From: Epiperipatus broadwayi
Taxonomy: Eukaryota > Onychophora > Udeonychophora > Euonychophora > Peripatidae
Length of the DNA: 64,000 bases
Direction: 5' to 3'
Assembly: GCA_028023455.1 (NCBI GenBank)
Contig: JAQFVV010006542.1
Location: forward strand, 263,001-327,000
Shown: in pieces, positions 1 through 12,600 of the stretch
How positions within the stretch are numbered: the stretch's first letter is position 1
Layout of the letters: every line of letters starts with the position of its first letter
The notes under the pieces: model-generated
Told to the model about the DNA's origin: nothing
What the model saw: only the letters and a program-made list of their open reading frames with translations
Databases searched by the model: none
Made by a program: the position numbers and the translations under genes

Positions 1-630
1 TGTCCTTGTAATATCTTCCGGCAATATCTGTTGTTGAAATTCCATTGATAATCTTGTGTTTTGGAAATTGTTTAATTAGTAATAGCCAAGCAAAACATGT
101 TGTTTATATTTTTATTAATAGCCATTGCTGTGTTTTTTAATGATAATCTTCTTTACCTTTCATTTATTTATAATAACATTTATTACACATACATTTATTC
201 TATTATTGACAATCACACATATATATGCACATATATTTTACTAGTTTTAAGATTTTTTTTTTAATTCGAATGGTAAGAGATTTGTATTTTTTAAACTTTA
301 AATTATTTATATTTTACAAATACTAATAAGAAAACTCTTTACTTCCTTTTTATAAAACCTTTAGTTTAACTTTTCTAACAAAACACCCCTCTCCCCTTCT
401 GATTAGTTAATTGTAGCTTTTTATTTTAAAAACTAACGATGGAAAATTATTTGATTCATATCTTTTTTGAAAACAAACTGTAATAAACTCTTAAACTTTT
501 AATTTTACTTTTGATAGCAAACTGATTTTGTTTACTTAAAGAAATCTTTTACATTTTTTTAACTTATTTATTATTTAATAATTTTTTAGGCAAAATCACC
601 ATGTGCCAATTTCAATATTGGTACATTACA
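1..630 (-). repeat. 3' LTR of element A (partial, cut by window start)
   Basis: Matches 4571-5200 with the same length and scattered substitutions. On the minus strand the LTR starts at 630 with TGTAATGTACC, directly after the polypurine tract. The remaining ~1.1 kb (rest of U3, R and U5) lies left of the window, so the target-site duplication cannot be seen. Confidence 0.9.
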
Positions 631-643
631 CCACCCTCCCTTT
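631..643 (-). other. Polypurine tract of element A
   Basis: On the minus strand a 13-base run AAAGGGAGGGTGG sits immediately before the LTR start. This is the position and composition of the plus-strand primer in LTR retrotransposons, and it fixes the internal/3' LTR boundary. Confidence 0.85.
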
Positions 644-1314
644 GAGAGTAAAATGTGTCTATTTTTTGACCATTTTATCTCTGACAACTTTAATTCTTAA
701 TTTATTATTTTTTCTTATTTTATTGACATGTTATTTATTTGTTTAATTCGATAACTTTAATTAAACCTTTTATTTTATTTATTTATTTAATCCTATAATT
801 GTTACTCTAATACTTCGGTTTGTGGGCCTTTGTGCTCTTCGGTGCTTTTTTGGTGGGGGGTTTTTTTTTTTTTTTTTTGGAAAAAAAAAAAGGAGGGAGG
901 GGGGGAAAATAGGGGTGTTTTTTTTATATGTTTTTTTTTAACTTTTTTTTTAAAAAAATTTGGATATATGAATTTGGGGTTTTTTTTTTTTTCACATTTT
1001 TTTTTTTTTTTTTTTTTTTTTTGTTTTTTAAAATAAAAAATGTATAATGTTTTTTGGTGTTGGTGTTTTTAAAATAAATTATAAAAAATATTTTTTAAAT
1101 TTTTTTTTTTATTTTAAAAAATGGGTTAAATCATTCATTTGACCTACTTATTTAACTTGATTTTATTGATTTTTTCTCTTTCAATTGTCTATTTATAAGC
1201 ATTGCTTCTTACTTAATATATGCATGGGGAAAAAAATCTTTTATTTAATAAAGCCTCTTTGTTATTATTATTATTTCTAAATTTCATTTAGTGTTATTAC
1301 CACCTGTCCGGTGG
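644..1314. repeat. Element A 3' untranslated region with extreme homopolymer tracts
   Basis: This segment lies between the integrase stop and the polypurine tract of element A. From about 850 to 1030 it consists almost entirely of long T, G and A runs (for example 17 T then 11 A, and a later ~27-T run). No coding content is seen. A 68-residue plus-strand open frame here is only Phe/Lys/Gly runs from the homopolymers. The tracts may be real simple sequence or a poorly resolved assembly patch. Confidence 0.7.
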
Positions 1315-2413
1315 TTATTTTTCTCTTTTCACTAACCTCAATGACCGGGCATTATATGTTCCCTTTTCCTCTATTCCCTGTGCTATCACAAACGTGTTAT
1401 TACCATATTGCCACTTGATGATATAGGGGCCATTGTATATTGGCTGGAATTTCTTGTATATATGTTTTTCAGGATGACTCACCAGATGAACTCTCACCAT
1501 GACCTCATCTCCTCTTGTGAATATGGCCTTAGGTCTTCCCTGCCTCTTCTGCTATAGCATGCCCATTTTTCTTAACTGGTTAAGTGCTTTCTTAGCATCT
1601 CTTTTCTGGTTGATTGGAGTTATCCCCACTGGCAATTTAGTCTCAAATGGATATGGAATATTTCTTCCAAAATGTAGCCGAACAGGTTTGAATCCTGTAG
1701 ACTCATTTCTTGACCAGTTTATCATATTGATTATTCATGATGTTTCTTTCACCCATTTGTGATGATCATCCTGTATATCAACCCGAAATAAATGCCCAAC
1801 TCCCTCAAACCCATTCACACGGATTAGACTGAGGGTTATGAATCGATGTAAGTATATGTCTTATCCCACACCTGTTCATCCATTTCTTCCATTCACTAGA
1901 TATAAAGAGCTTTCCATGATCCGACAGAATTTTGTCTGGAATTCCTACAGTTTTAAAATATTGTTGCTCCAAAACTCGAATAGTTTGTCTTGTGTTAGCT
2001 TGAGCTACTGGATATGCCACTACCAGCTTTGAAAACATGTCATATGTTACCATGAGATACTTCATTTTATTGAATGGAGACAGGGGTCTGTAGAAGTCTA
2101 TCGCTAGTAAGCTCTTCGGGCATTGGGCATATAAAGGTTGCAGTGGCCCGACTCCTGATGTGTTAGCAGGCTTGGTTGCTGAGCATATGGTGCATCTACC
2201 AATCACATCTGCAATATTGGCATTCATTCCTGGCCAGTAAAACCAATGTCTCAGCCATCCTTCCACTTTATTTGCCCCATAATGTCTGTAAGTGTTATGT
2301 GCATATTTAATTATTTGCTTTCTCATGGCAACTGGAAGAATAATGTGTGTTTTTGTTGTAATATGCACTGTAAGAGTCCTCCCTTTAAACAACAATGATT
2401 TTGGTCCCTCCAC
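1315..2413 (-). pseudogene. Integrase remnant of element A
   Basis: The longest open piece (202 aa, 1805-2413) holds the zinc-binding H2C2 region (HNTYRHYG, later CTIC) and the DDE core. I see Asp in LLAIDFY, Asp in ILSDHG and Glu in NPQSNPCE, with 34 residues between the last two. The frame is then interrupted near 1800. The integrase carries on with at least two in-frame stops through INMINWS and RLHFGRN to the C-terminal domain (1315-1500), ending GTYNARSLRLVKREK. In the family, integrase inserts the cDNA into host DNA. This copy keeps all three catalytic acidic residues but is broken by stops and frameshifts, so it is not functional. It is more similar by eye to element D than to element B. 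Confidence 0.88.
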
Positions 2414-3090
2414 AGCAAATTATTGGCTGTTTTCATTACAGGCTGATTGCGTAAATACTCCATTATTTGTCTGAAAATGTTATTTTCCTCTTGCTGCTCC
2501 TTTAATCTTTGCAAATCATCTTCTATCCCATTTCTTTTATATATTTTGGTGGCAGCTATATATGCTCTGTCACAACTCAAGTGTTGTTCTTGAGCTACTG
2601 GATATTGGCTTAAAGTGTCTGCTACAATATTCTCCTTGTGACGAAAGTAAGCCACTTTGTAATTAAATTCTTGCAGGAATAAGCTTCACCTTATTAGCCT
2701 GCTATTATTCAAGAAGCTGTGATTAATAAATTCGAGGCTCTTATGGTCAGTGACTACTATCACTTCAGAGCCTACTAAATACTGCTTGAATGCCACGGCT
2801 TCCTTCTTGGTTACAGTGTAGTTCACTTCTGGTCCCTTTAGTAAACAGCTAATGAAACAAAGAACCCTATGCTGTCCCTTTTCCTATATCTGAAATAGCA
2901 TAGCCCCCAATACAAACCTGCTGCTGTCCATTTGTACAAAGAATGGTTTGTCAAAATCGGGATATGACAACATAACTTTATTTAAAAATCCTGCCATCAC
3001 ATTCTGAAAACTATACTCATGCTGTTCATTCCACACCCACAATTTCCCTTTTCTTAATAACTGCAGTAACGGCTCCATGTCTTTATTCAT
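2414..3090 (-). pseudogene. RT C-terminal end and RNase H remnant of element A
   Basis: Positions 2884-3090 encode the end of the RT connection and the start of RNase H: an LSYPDFDKPFFVQMDSS stretch in which the usual TDSS catalytic Asp is present within a changed context. Downstream on the minus strand (2655-2890) are NYTVTKKEA, VVTDHKSLEFINHS and a stop, with about nine residues missing between the KEA and KQYL motifs. A further frame (2323-2655) runs through NIVADTLSQYP, the end of RNase H, straight into the integrase N-terminus without a break. That shows RNase H and integrase were one frame in this lineage. Protease, the RT palm with YVDD and all of gag are absent. Confidence 0.85.
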
Positions 3091-3446
3091 AGTTATGCTA
3101 TTACTTTTTATTTTTTAAATTATATTTTGCAAAATCGAATATTATTATTGTTTATTTATTTTTCTTACTAAGATGGAAACATATGCTGACTTCCCCCTTT
3201 TTGTCCTTTTCTCTATCTGTTCCTAATGCTTTAACTCCACCCAAACATCCAATTGTCTCTGATTTAACAGAATGACTTATTTTAAATAATGTAAATAGCA
3301 TAAATCTCTTTTCATTTAAAGAAAAAAAAGTTTTCGGTCAATTCTTTTTTTTTTAAAATTTGAACAACTTTAACATACGTAATTTAGCTTTTGTATAAAA
3401 AATTTTTAAACAAGAAACAAAGTATTTAATTACTATTGTTTCTTAG
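3091..3446 (-). other. Element A 5' leader between primer site and pol remnant
   Basis: Non-coding, AT-rich. Part of it resembles the leader of element D just after its primer site (a shared TTGGATGTTT motif followed by a similar stretch). The jump from leader to RT remnant at about 3090-3115 marks the internal deletion. No gene is seen. Confidence 0.6.
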
Positions 3447-3469
3447 GTCCAGCCCCACATTGGGGGCCA
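3447..3469 (-). other. Primer binding site of element A
   Basis: On the minus strand the sequence begins TGGCCCCCAATGTGGGGC, two bases after the LTR end. TGG pairs with the CCA tail of a primer tRNA. It resembles the Lys-tRNA type site of retroviruses in its first bases, but I cannot assign the tRNA with certainty. Confidence 0.8.
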
Positions 3470-3471
3470 TT

Positions 3472-5200
3472 TGTGCCGGGTTTGAATATGTATCCTTGAA
3501 ACACCGGCCTCTTAGGCAGAGAGGAACATACTCGGAGAGTATGAATGCCCAAATGATAGCTATAAAATATATGTATAACTAGCATTATATTTCCAGGACA
3601 TAACTACTTCTCGGCTGTTGAGTTCAACATCACGTTCAAAACACTTTTTTTGTTTGTGTATAAACACAGGTGCCAGTTAATTATCCAAGAATGAATAAAT
3701 AAAGCGCTTTGAGCAATGGCCACTAACTCAATGCCTAATATCCATGACTAGCTCAGATGTTTGTAATCACTAATGATTATAAATAATTAGTGGTTAAAAG
3801 AATTGATAAAAGAATTGTAAAAGGAATTTATAAAAAGAATTGACTGACAAATAAAGTTTAATTTTAAAGACAATTTAATTAACTAGCATTTACTAATTTT
3901 AAACATTTTATAATTCCAATAAAACACATGCATATTTTAAATTAACATTTCTAAACTAGTTTAAATATTCCTGTAGATTTTAATAATAGAACACTGGTAT
4001 TTATCTAATTAACTAATAACACTGATATAATGATCATGCACATATTAACTCATACACTCACATATATAATAATAAAGTATTATATAGCATTTGAAACTTA
4101 AACACACATATCAATAGTTCATTTTATGTATGATATAGAGTTCATATAATTAGACTCTTGGAAGATTCGCACGAATTAATGCAATGCAATGGCTATTACA
4201 GTATAAATGAAAAAATAAGCAAATGTTTTACCTAGGATTTTGAACATAGACTTAGAACTTTGTTTTCTTCTTGTTTGTTGCTTTTTCCAGCTGGCTGGGA
4301 CATTTTCTTGATGAGTTTCCTTATTATTTATGATCATTACTATTGGAGACAAATAGATACTGATGGAGATTTTCTAAGATGTTATGCTGACATTATTTCA
4401 TGGGCAGATCTTGCTGTGTTCATCGGACATCAGGCTGTGGAGAGGCATGAATTTCCCAAAACTGCTCAGCACTGCATTTTGTTTCTGGATACAATTAACT
4501 CAACTGACCCAATTAATTTCTGAACTCAACCAACTGTCTGATAAAAAGTCTATTTATACCTGTGACGTGTTGTCCTTGTAATATCTTCTGCCAATATCTG
4601 TTGTTGAAATTCCATTGATAATCTTATGTTTTTGGAAATTGTTTACTTAGTAATAGCCAAGAAAAACATGTTGTTTATATTTTAATTAATAGCCATTGCC
4701 ATGTTTTTTAATGATAATCTTCTTTACCTTTCATTTATTTATAATAACATTTATTATGCATATATTTATTCTATTATTGACAATCACACATATATACACA
4801 CATATATTTTACTAGTTTTAAGATTTTTTTTTAATTTAAATGAAAACAGATTTGTATTTTTTAAACTTTAAATTATTTATATTTTACAAATACTAATAAG
4901 AAAACTTTTTACTTCCTTTTTATAAAACCTTTAGTTTAACTTTTCTAACAAAACACCCCTCTCCCCTTCTGATTAATTAATTGGAGCTTTTTATTTCAAA
5001 AACTAACGATGGAAAACTATTTGATTCATATCTTTTTCGAAAACAAACCGTAATAAACTCTTAAACTTTTAATTTTACTTTTGACAGCAAACTGATTTTG
5101 TTTACTTAAAGAAACCTTTTAGGTTTTTTTAACTTATTTATTATTTAATATCTTTTTAGGCAAAATCATTATGTGCAAATTTCAATATTGGTACAATACA
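3472..5200 (-). repeat. 5' LTR of element A (complete, ~1.73 kb)
   Basis: On the minus strand it starts TGTATTGTACC at 5200 and ends CCGGCACA at 3472, with canonical TG...CA ends. The first 630 bases match the 3' LTR at 1-630. It contains a TATA box and AATAAA-like signals. A stretch around 4390-4490 is shared with the LTR remnant at 42-43 kb, including an identical run of more than 20 bases around 4390-4415 and 43086-43111. Plus-strand open frames inside it (4260-4523, 4384-4581) have no family similarity that I recognise. Confidence 0.9.
4551..4560 (-). promoter_or_regulatory. TATA box in the 5' LTR of element A
   Basis: Minus-strand GGTATAAATA lies about 640 bases into the LTR, the expected U3/R neighbourhood. 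The same TATAAATA core occurs at the equivalent place in the element B LTRs. Confidence 0.6.
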
Positions 5201-5567
5201 GTTGACAGACTGACATGACCATAGGGGAAATGAGACTTGATTATTGGACTTATTTACTATAAGCTAGATAATATTAAGCATAATGATCACAATGAGACAT
5301 GTATAATTTTGTGGTTTGTACAGATGATATTATTCATGCTCATGCTGTTCTTTCAGAGTCTACCAACTAGTCGAGTACACTTATGCGAATGTATTATGTA
5401 TAAGTAAATAGATTTTTTTTCATTGTTTTTTTTTGAAGTGAAAATAAATGAAGCAGTCAGATCTGAATTTGATCCTAGCTTCATGACATCTAGCCATAAG
5501 ACCACTTCAAATCCTAATACTAATCTTAAATTTCTGATGCAATGGGGCTTTATACGTTCAGTCCATG
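5201..5567. other. Flanking DNA right of element A, no gene recognised
   Basis: AT-rich sequence with a 70-residue open frame starting at 5423 that I do not recognise. No domain or repeat signature is seen. Confidence 0.4.
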
Positions 5568-5958
5568 CTAATTTCCATAAAGAAAAACTATTACATATAT
5601 GCGTGTTAAAATTAATTCATTTGAGTTTAAAATAATCAATGCTATTAATAAATTCATGATAAAATTATTCATGAATTTATATATATTACAACTGTGTGGA
5701 TTGTGCGTATATATTTATAAATATTTAAATATATATAATTGTTCAAAAGTTTCATTGCGCACACTAATTTCCATAAAAAAAAACTATTACATAAATGTGT
5801 GTTAAAATGAATTCGTTTGAGTTTAAAATAATCAATGCTACTAATAAATTCATGATAAAATTATTCATAAATTTATATATATATATTACAACTGCATGGA
5901 TTGTGTGTATATATTTATAAATATTTAAATATATATAATTGTTTGAAAGTTTCATTGT
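5568..5958 (+). repeat. Two-copy tandem repeat, ~196 bp unit
   Basis: The segment from CTAATTTCCATAAA at 5568 recurs from 5764 with small substitutions and a few indels. Both copies carry the same ATTCATGATAAAATTATTCA block, with internal dyad symmetry, and the same TATAAATATTTAAATATATA run. The small open frames here read through the AT-rich repeat and are not genes. Confidence 0.85.
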
Positions 5959-6645
5959 GTTGGGAATGTTTTGATTTTACTTTAAATAATTTGTTAAAAT
6001 TTTAATGATTAAAAGCTACATTCTTTCGATAAGCTTTCAGATTTTTCCTTTCCAAAACAATGGGTAAAGTTTTATTAATTAGAAAAAAAGATAAGTATTT
6101 AAAATATAAGGATTTCCAAATTAAAATCATTTTTCTGATTTTAAGAATTCATTTTCTAATTAGAAAATGAATTCAAGTTAATGAATTTGAAAGCCTTAAC
6201 AAAGGAATGTATCTAAAAACAACTAGCAAATTTTGTAACATTGATAATGAAAGAAGTGCCAGCCCAAAGGCATCAGATACAGTATAAATAGCTCTGAAAA
6301 GTTTGGAGAGAGAGGAAGCCATCTTTGTTGTAGAGAAGTGCCACTAAATTCTGTGCATCTTAAAATCATGAATTTAAATAGTGTTCCTATCATGGTGAGG
6401 GGCTAAACATCATGAGTCTAGCTATGGTTCCTGAAGTCCCCTGAAAATCTTCAATGAAGCTGCTAAATCCTTTCTGCACCAATCATGCTGCCAAAATCAT
6501 GACAAAAATCAATAAAATGCTGTTCAAGTAATCGACTAAATGCGTGCCTATGTTTTACCAGTTCAGACGTGTAAACTAAGGAACCAGCCTTGGAAGAAAT
6601 GATAATATTATTCCTTAATAAACCGTAACTTTCTGGCCAGTTTCA
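5958..6645 (+). repeat. Possible solo LTR of a different retrotransposon family
   Basis: The block begins TGTTGGGAATG and has an LTR-like layout: TATAAATA at 6283-6290, a transcribed-looking GC-richer stretch, AATAAA at 6511-6516, then a U5-like tail. No second copy or coding region is present in the window and I found no clear target-site duplication. The right end is a guess. It could instead be an unrelated promoter/exon fragment. Confidence 0.35.
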
Positions 6646-9600
6646 AACTTTACTTTACACTCCTTTTAAGAGTTCTTTTCATTCTTTAATGTAAATCTGT
6701 ACAAAACTTTCTTTTATTTATGCTTTTTAAATTCATAGTAATTCTCTCAACCTGTAGTCTTTAACTTTCCTTTCTTATGATGGCAGTTCATTTATTATAT
6801 TATATATTGTGTGATTTATTAATGTTGTTTATTTTTAATTATATGCCAATTATCCTTCAACTCGATGAGCTCCTTTGTTCCATTTGCTTTAGTCAAATAA
6901 TATAATATTAAGTCTAATAGTAATTCTCGCCCATTAGAACTAAATTAATACGATCTATTAATCATCAAGTCAAAAGAAATTATTAAATGTTTACTATTTT
7001 TATAATTTGCTAATGATAAATTATTAGCTCTGTTGCTAATCTATGCCCCAGCTATTCTCTCATATTCACCAATGTGTATTTATTCATATATAATGTTAAA
7101 ATGTTTATTGCAAAAGGGTCGATAAAGGAAGCAAATGAATACATTCTAATTCAAATTGTTTTTACTATCTATTAATATTCTGGAGAGGCATGATGTTTGG
7201 GGCATAACTAATATAATTTTATAAATGTTTTAAATAATTTTAGTTAAAAGCTCATTTGACTTTAATTAATTTGATCAAGTCATCACATAGAGTGTTCTAT
7301 AATAAATTGGGTTTTATTATTCAAACAGTGACTATCAAGTCATCATCTTCAAACATTGCTGATGTAGGGCAATCTTTCCACTTCATAGGCTTGTTGGTGG
7401 TAATATCACTGTTATTTTATTGTAGAGGAAGAAAACACTTCCTCCTCTGCTCATGTTATATTTGGTGCACCAAAGGTTTGTAGCTATGACTCGGTCTGGT
7501 TATCCCCATATTCCACATCTCCACAAAGGGCAGTAAGACTTGTCATATACAAGCCGCCATACTACTTAAACCACCCGCCAGCAATTATCGTTCCTTTTTA
7601 TTTATAGCTCATAATTCGTCAGCACTGTTACCTCTTTCTTCCAGTAAATCCCACTCTTATGCTCGTAATTTGTGATGAAGTGATTTCAATTAAAGTCGAA
7701 CAAATTCTCAGTTATCTCAAATTAAATACGTTTTCTAATAAAGGTTAAAGTTATGCCCTAAATATGTATCTTGCTCTTCATGAATGGATTTGCGAATGTG
7801 AAAATAAATCTCACATTCTTTATAAAATAAGAATCATAATTTCCATCACCACTGAATACCTTTATCTGCCTTTATTTTTTTGTTGGGGACATAGACAGAT
7901 ATAATTCCATAATATTGCATAATCATCATTGGCATGTAATAGGAACTGCCATTCTTATTATAATTATAAACTTTGTTTAAGGCTAGAGGTGATCAATATA
8001 ATCATCATTTAAAATTGAACAAAACTATTACTAGTATTATTAAATATTTTATTAATACACTTTGTTTCTTAAGTCTTTTATTCAATAATTATTTAATGTT
8101 AAGGCTCGCTGTCTGTGTTGGCAACCCGAACATATACATATGACTCGATTTAAAATTATTTTTAGTCAGTTTATTATCCAATATTAATGTCAGTTTATAA
8201 TCCTGACCAACCATTGAGCTAGTTCCTTGGCACATAGCACTGTGCCATCGATTAAGATCATCCATTGATCTGAGCTGGTGAGTTGGGTTTGAATTCAGTA
8301 TGGTTCAGCTGAGTTTAGATCCGACTTGCAGTTTAGGTGGTGGACGTTTTTCTACTGGTACAATATCCAATTTAAAAATTCTAGTGGACTAACAGCTGAC
8401 AATAATTATTACAATATAAAATGTTTATATAAATAAGCATTATAATAAAATAAGCACCACAAGCCAATATATCTATTTGGAAAATTCTTTTAATGCAATT
8501 ATTATTTTAATTCTAGGGTAAAATTCTACAATATTCATAAAATATTGATTTCTTTTATATTTTAACTTTTTATTACATAATCCATATGAAACCATTGCCA
8601 TCAGCTTGGATGAATCAAAGTTATATTATATTAATTTTTCATCTAAATAATACAAAAATCAATAAAAATAGATAATTCATTTTTTCACAGCCAATATAAA
8701 ACAGAATTCTAAACCATATTTACTCTTCATATTAGATCATTGTTGACCTTGTTGCAATAATACTACTTTCAAGATTCAAAAATATTTTTTACTCTAAATG
8801 TTCTGAAAGTAATATGGGATCATAAGACAGAGGCTTTTAGTAGTGTAAAAACAATTTTGAAAATCATTAGTTTTTTTTTTTTGATACATATTAAAATTTT
8901 AAGAATAAAAATAAATTACAAGTTAGATCTCACAGCAATTTTAATCTGTGATGTTTACCATTATCTGATAATTTGCTCCTTTTCTTGCCTCGAAGATGAG
9001 TTTCATAGCAGAAAGTTATATTATTATTAAACTATAACATTTTGTAGCTATCAGAACTGCCTAATCTTGAAGAATTCATATCTAACAAAGTTTACACAGT
9101 CCAAGAATTTACCTTTTAAAAATATTTATCTTAGTATGATTTTATTACAGTTTGTGACAAATTTTATCATTAACCTTATTTTGTTACTGTCATCATTATT
9201 CCACCATTTACTGTTTTTTTTTTCTATTAAAATTACTGATATTACAAACTATTTACACTTCTTGAATAAACAATCAACTAAGCATGGCATATGTGTTAAA
9301 AGATAAGACTATAGACCAATTTTGGGCTATCTTCACATTATTTTTATGTTTTAAAAAGATGGATTTTCTAAATAGAATTACTCATTATGTAATCATTTTC
9401 CAAATAAAATTTCTATCCCAAATTAAATTATAAAATGATTTATTATTAATTGTATTGCTTATTACTGATTATTATTAAGGATGCCTAGTTTTCTAAAATT
9501 GCTGTTTTTCAGTATGTAGAGCTGTTCTTACTTTCCATACTCAAAGATATTTGCATAAAAAACAAGAAAATTTAAATGTTTGGAGAAAATTACTGGGTGT

Positions 9601-12600
9601 GTAATTTAATAATAAAAATATATTTGCACAGGTAAACAATCTTGTAATAATGATTAACATATAAAAATAATTTATGGCATGAAAAACATAATTTACACCA
9701 AAATAAATAAATACAAATATAAAGAAAATCAATAGGGAGACAGAGAATATTGTATGTATTGAAAAGATATTATAATCTTTGATACAACAATATGTTTGCT
9801 TATTAGCAAAGTGGGATATTGTTGATAGAGCACTTCTTATTGTTGTTTGCTATTTTTCCTTGCATCTGAAAATTATTCTCTGCCCCTACTATTAATAGTG
9901 TTATACACTCAACTGGACTCTGCTAACTACTGATACAAATTTGATTCTATTTATTGGAGTTAAATGTAAATTTTTTTATCAGAATGAATATTTTTATGTT
10001 AATTATTTGTAGCATTTAAAATATGATTAGATTTCTGATAGATGTAATTATAGTTTAATTTCTAAATAATTACTATTATTGTTAATTAAAAGATATGAAC
10101 TCTGTTAAGTTTATGATGTAGTTCTAGATAAGCTTGTATGTTGTTAAGAAAAAGCTACCATAAAATAATTTAACTAATAATAATTAAATTTATCATTAGA
10201 GTAGTTGTAAATTAACATTAATTTCATTGGCAAATCTTTATCTAAGACAAATATTCAGTTGTGTACTAATTAATTTCAAATCTTCTATTTATTGAAGAAA
10301 TGGTTTACATCAGTCAGTTTTGGAGCAAACAAATACAAATACTTGCATCCAAATACAATGACTGCTATTAATTTAACTTGCACAATCAATTTACTTTTGC
10401 CAATAATTTTCTCCTATAGTTATGATTTATGTTAATATTTTCTTAAATGACTGATATATTTTTACACTTGATGCATACTTCCAGATAGCATACATTTTTC
10501 ATATTTTTTGGTGCATCCCTGAATTGTATGACAGAATTTCAACGAATCTGGTCTCTTCTTCTCTATAAAATCATGCATTTTTAAAACTGTTATTTGAATT
10601 AGACTACACTTCTTTTCTGTATCTCTATTTTTTTCTGAACATATCATATTTTACTAAAGATAAACCCACAAAATAACTTGTACAGGGATATGTATCTATT
10701 ACTTAATTTGAGAAATCATGATTTAAATCCATGACAAAGAAAAAAAAGCCTCACAAGCACACATTAATGGTATAATGGAATCATTTATTAGAAATTTGGT
10801 TATTGTTTTCCATTTTAAGTGTCATGTAACTTATAATTGTTGAAAGAATATCGGCTAGACAAAAACAACTTGTTTCTCTCTTGATATATTTTTAAAAAAT
10901 CTCAGGGAAATTTTTATACCAGTCTTAATTTTTTATCTTTTGCTCAACATAATATCCATACATCTAACTGACATAACAAGAAAAACAGCCAAAATGAGAA
11001 ACTTTACAAAATACAAGTCATTATATTTTTGTATTTAGATATGTACATTTTTTATGGTAAAATCTTTTTGGACTTTCATCTTTCTCTTTCACAAGAGTAA
11101 TTATTCCATAACTTTCTATTGCTTGTATTTAAAAACCTAAGATTTTGTTTGATAGTTACATTTTCAAAAATCTTCAGTTTTATATTATCTATTATCCAAC
11201 TGTAATAAAACAGAGTGAAAGGATAAAACATGAAGATGAGATGATATCATTATCACAATATAATAAATACTTTATCCTCAATTAACTTTGATTTAACAAT
11301 TATAAAATAAATAAATGTAAAAGAAGTAACTATGGAGCATGAGAATTAGTACTGGAATAATTATATAAGTAGTTATAAAAACTATACCTATAAGCTACAT
11401 CACCAGCATTACATAAAAATAATTAACAGACATCCATTATGACTGAATTTAAGAGATTCAATAGTTAATGCCAAACAGAAATTGATTTACAATAATCATC
11501 TAGATACATATTATAAATTCTGGGACTTTGAAACATGTTGTTCATCATCAATGCTCAATCCATAAGATATATGACTATACAGGCCCACTGTAAATTAATT
11601 TCTAATCTAAAAAATACAGTGAATGGACGGTAAAGGTGATATATTTGAACCATCTAAAGAACAATGTAGATGCACAAACACACATTTAACTATTATTTCT
11701 CTAGGGATAGTTCAAAATCATAAGATTCTATGGGGCTTTGGCTGTAAATAAGAGAAAGTAAAAGGTACAAAATTATTGTAATTTGAATAGAATTACTTAC
11801 TTACAAAATTTTAAAACCCTTTGGTATAAGAAAATTCAGTCACATACACTGTCTTTTGATAGAACATATAGCTGGAAAATAAAACACATTAACACTATTA
11901 TTTTTTTAAACAAATATCTAATAATTTTACTAATAAATTAATTAGAAAAATTAGAAAAGATGATATGACAATTTCAATTAAATTCATTTTTATCAACAAT
12001 ATATAATTTCAAATAGCAAGTAATTTTAATTTATTGACCCTTACTCATTAAATTATTTAGTTTTTATTTTAAACAGAATTAATTTTCTGGGAGAAAAAAT
12101 AAATAAAAAGAAGAAAAATTGTTTCTATTAAAAAGTACCAACAAAATTATTCATTATGATAAATCTTTACTTAAAAAAGTTATTTGTAATTAATTACAAA
12201 AAAGTTATTTATAAATGTAAATATAATATGCATATTCAAATATATTTATAACATAGATTTACTTTTCTTTTGAGTTTTCTTTTGATAGTAGTAATTTTCG
12301 GTTTTTTTCATGTTGGTTTTTTTTTGTAGGCTTTTCCATTTATGCATACTAACACATAGAGTAAATTTAACTATTTTCCGAAACTACTAATTTGCAGGTC
12401 AAGCCAACTCTTAAAAAAGTCATGTTCTTGGATGAAAATAAGGCTTGTTAAAAATTACTTCACTGTAGAAATGTTCTTTTTCTTCTACATTTTTGTAGTG
12501 AACAGGTTGCATGGTGAGATTTGATGATACTCAGTTTCCAACTAAAATTTAAAACATGTTGTTTTTCAAATCCATTTTAGAAAACATTTTTTAGTTGTAA

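Larger units (their letters stand above)
1..5200 (-). mobile_element. Ty3/gypsy LTR retrotransposon A, internally deleted, truncated by window edge
   Basis: Two direct copies of one sequence (positions 1-630 and 4571-5200) flank a minus-strand pol remnant. Reading on the minus strand the order is 5' LTR (5200 to 3472), primer binding site, short leader, RT C-terminal end, RNase H, integrase, polypurine tract, 3' LTR (630 leftwards, out of the window). The internal part is only ~2.8 kb, against ~6.3 kb in the related element at 23-38 kb, because gag, protease and most of the RT are missing. The two LTR copies differ by about 6% over the 630 bp I compared by eye, so this insertion is old. The IN-like order after RNase H places it in Ty3/gypsy (Metaviridae) rather than copia. 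Confidence 0.9.

Noticed and set aside
830-1036. 68-residue plus-strand open frame
   Set aside because: Consists of homopolymer-encoded Phe, Lys and Gly runs.
4260-4581. Two overlapping plus-strand frames with mixed composition, partly conserved in the 42-43 kb LTR
   Set aside because: They lie antisense inside the LTR of element A. The conserved block is LTR DNA and the frame is not kept in the other copy.
7256-7700. Less AT-rich stretch with a 75-residue open frame, possible host exon
   Set aside because: No recognisable domain on either strand and no convincing splice-site pattern could be supported by eye.
8100-8400. Possible tRNA-derived SINE (B-box-like GGGTTTGAATTC)
   Set aside because: No convincing A box, no tRNA fold and no second copy in the window.
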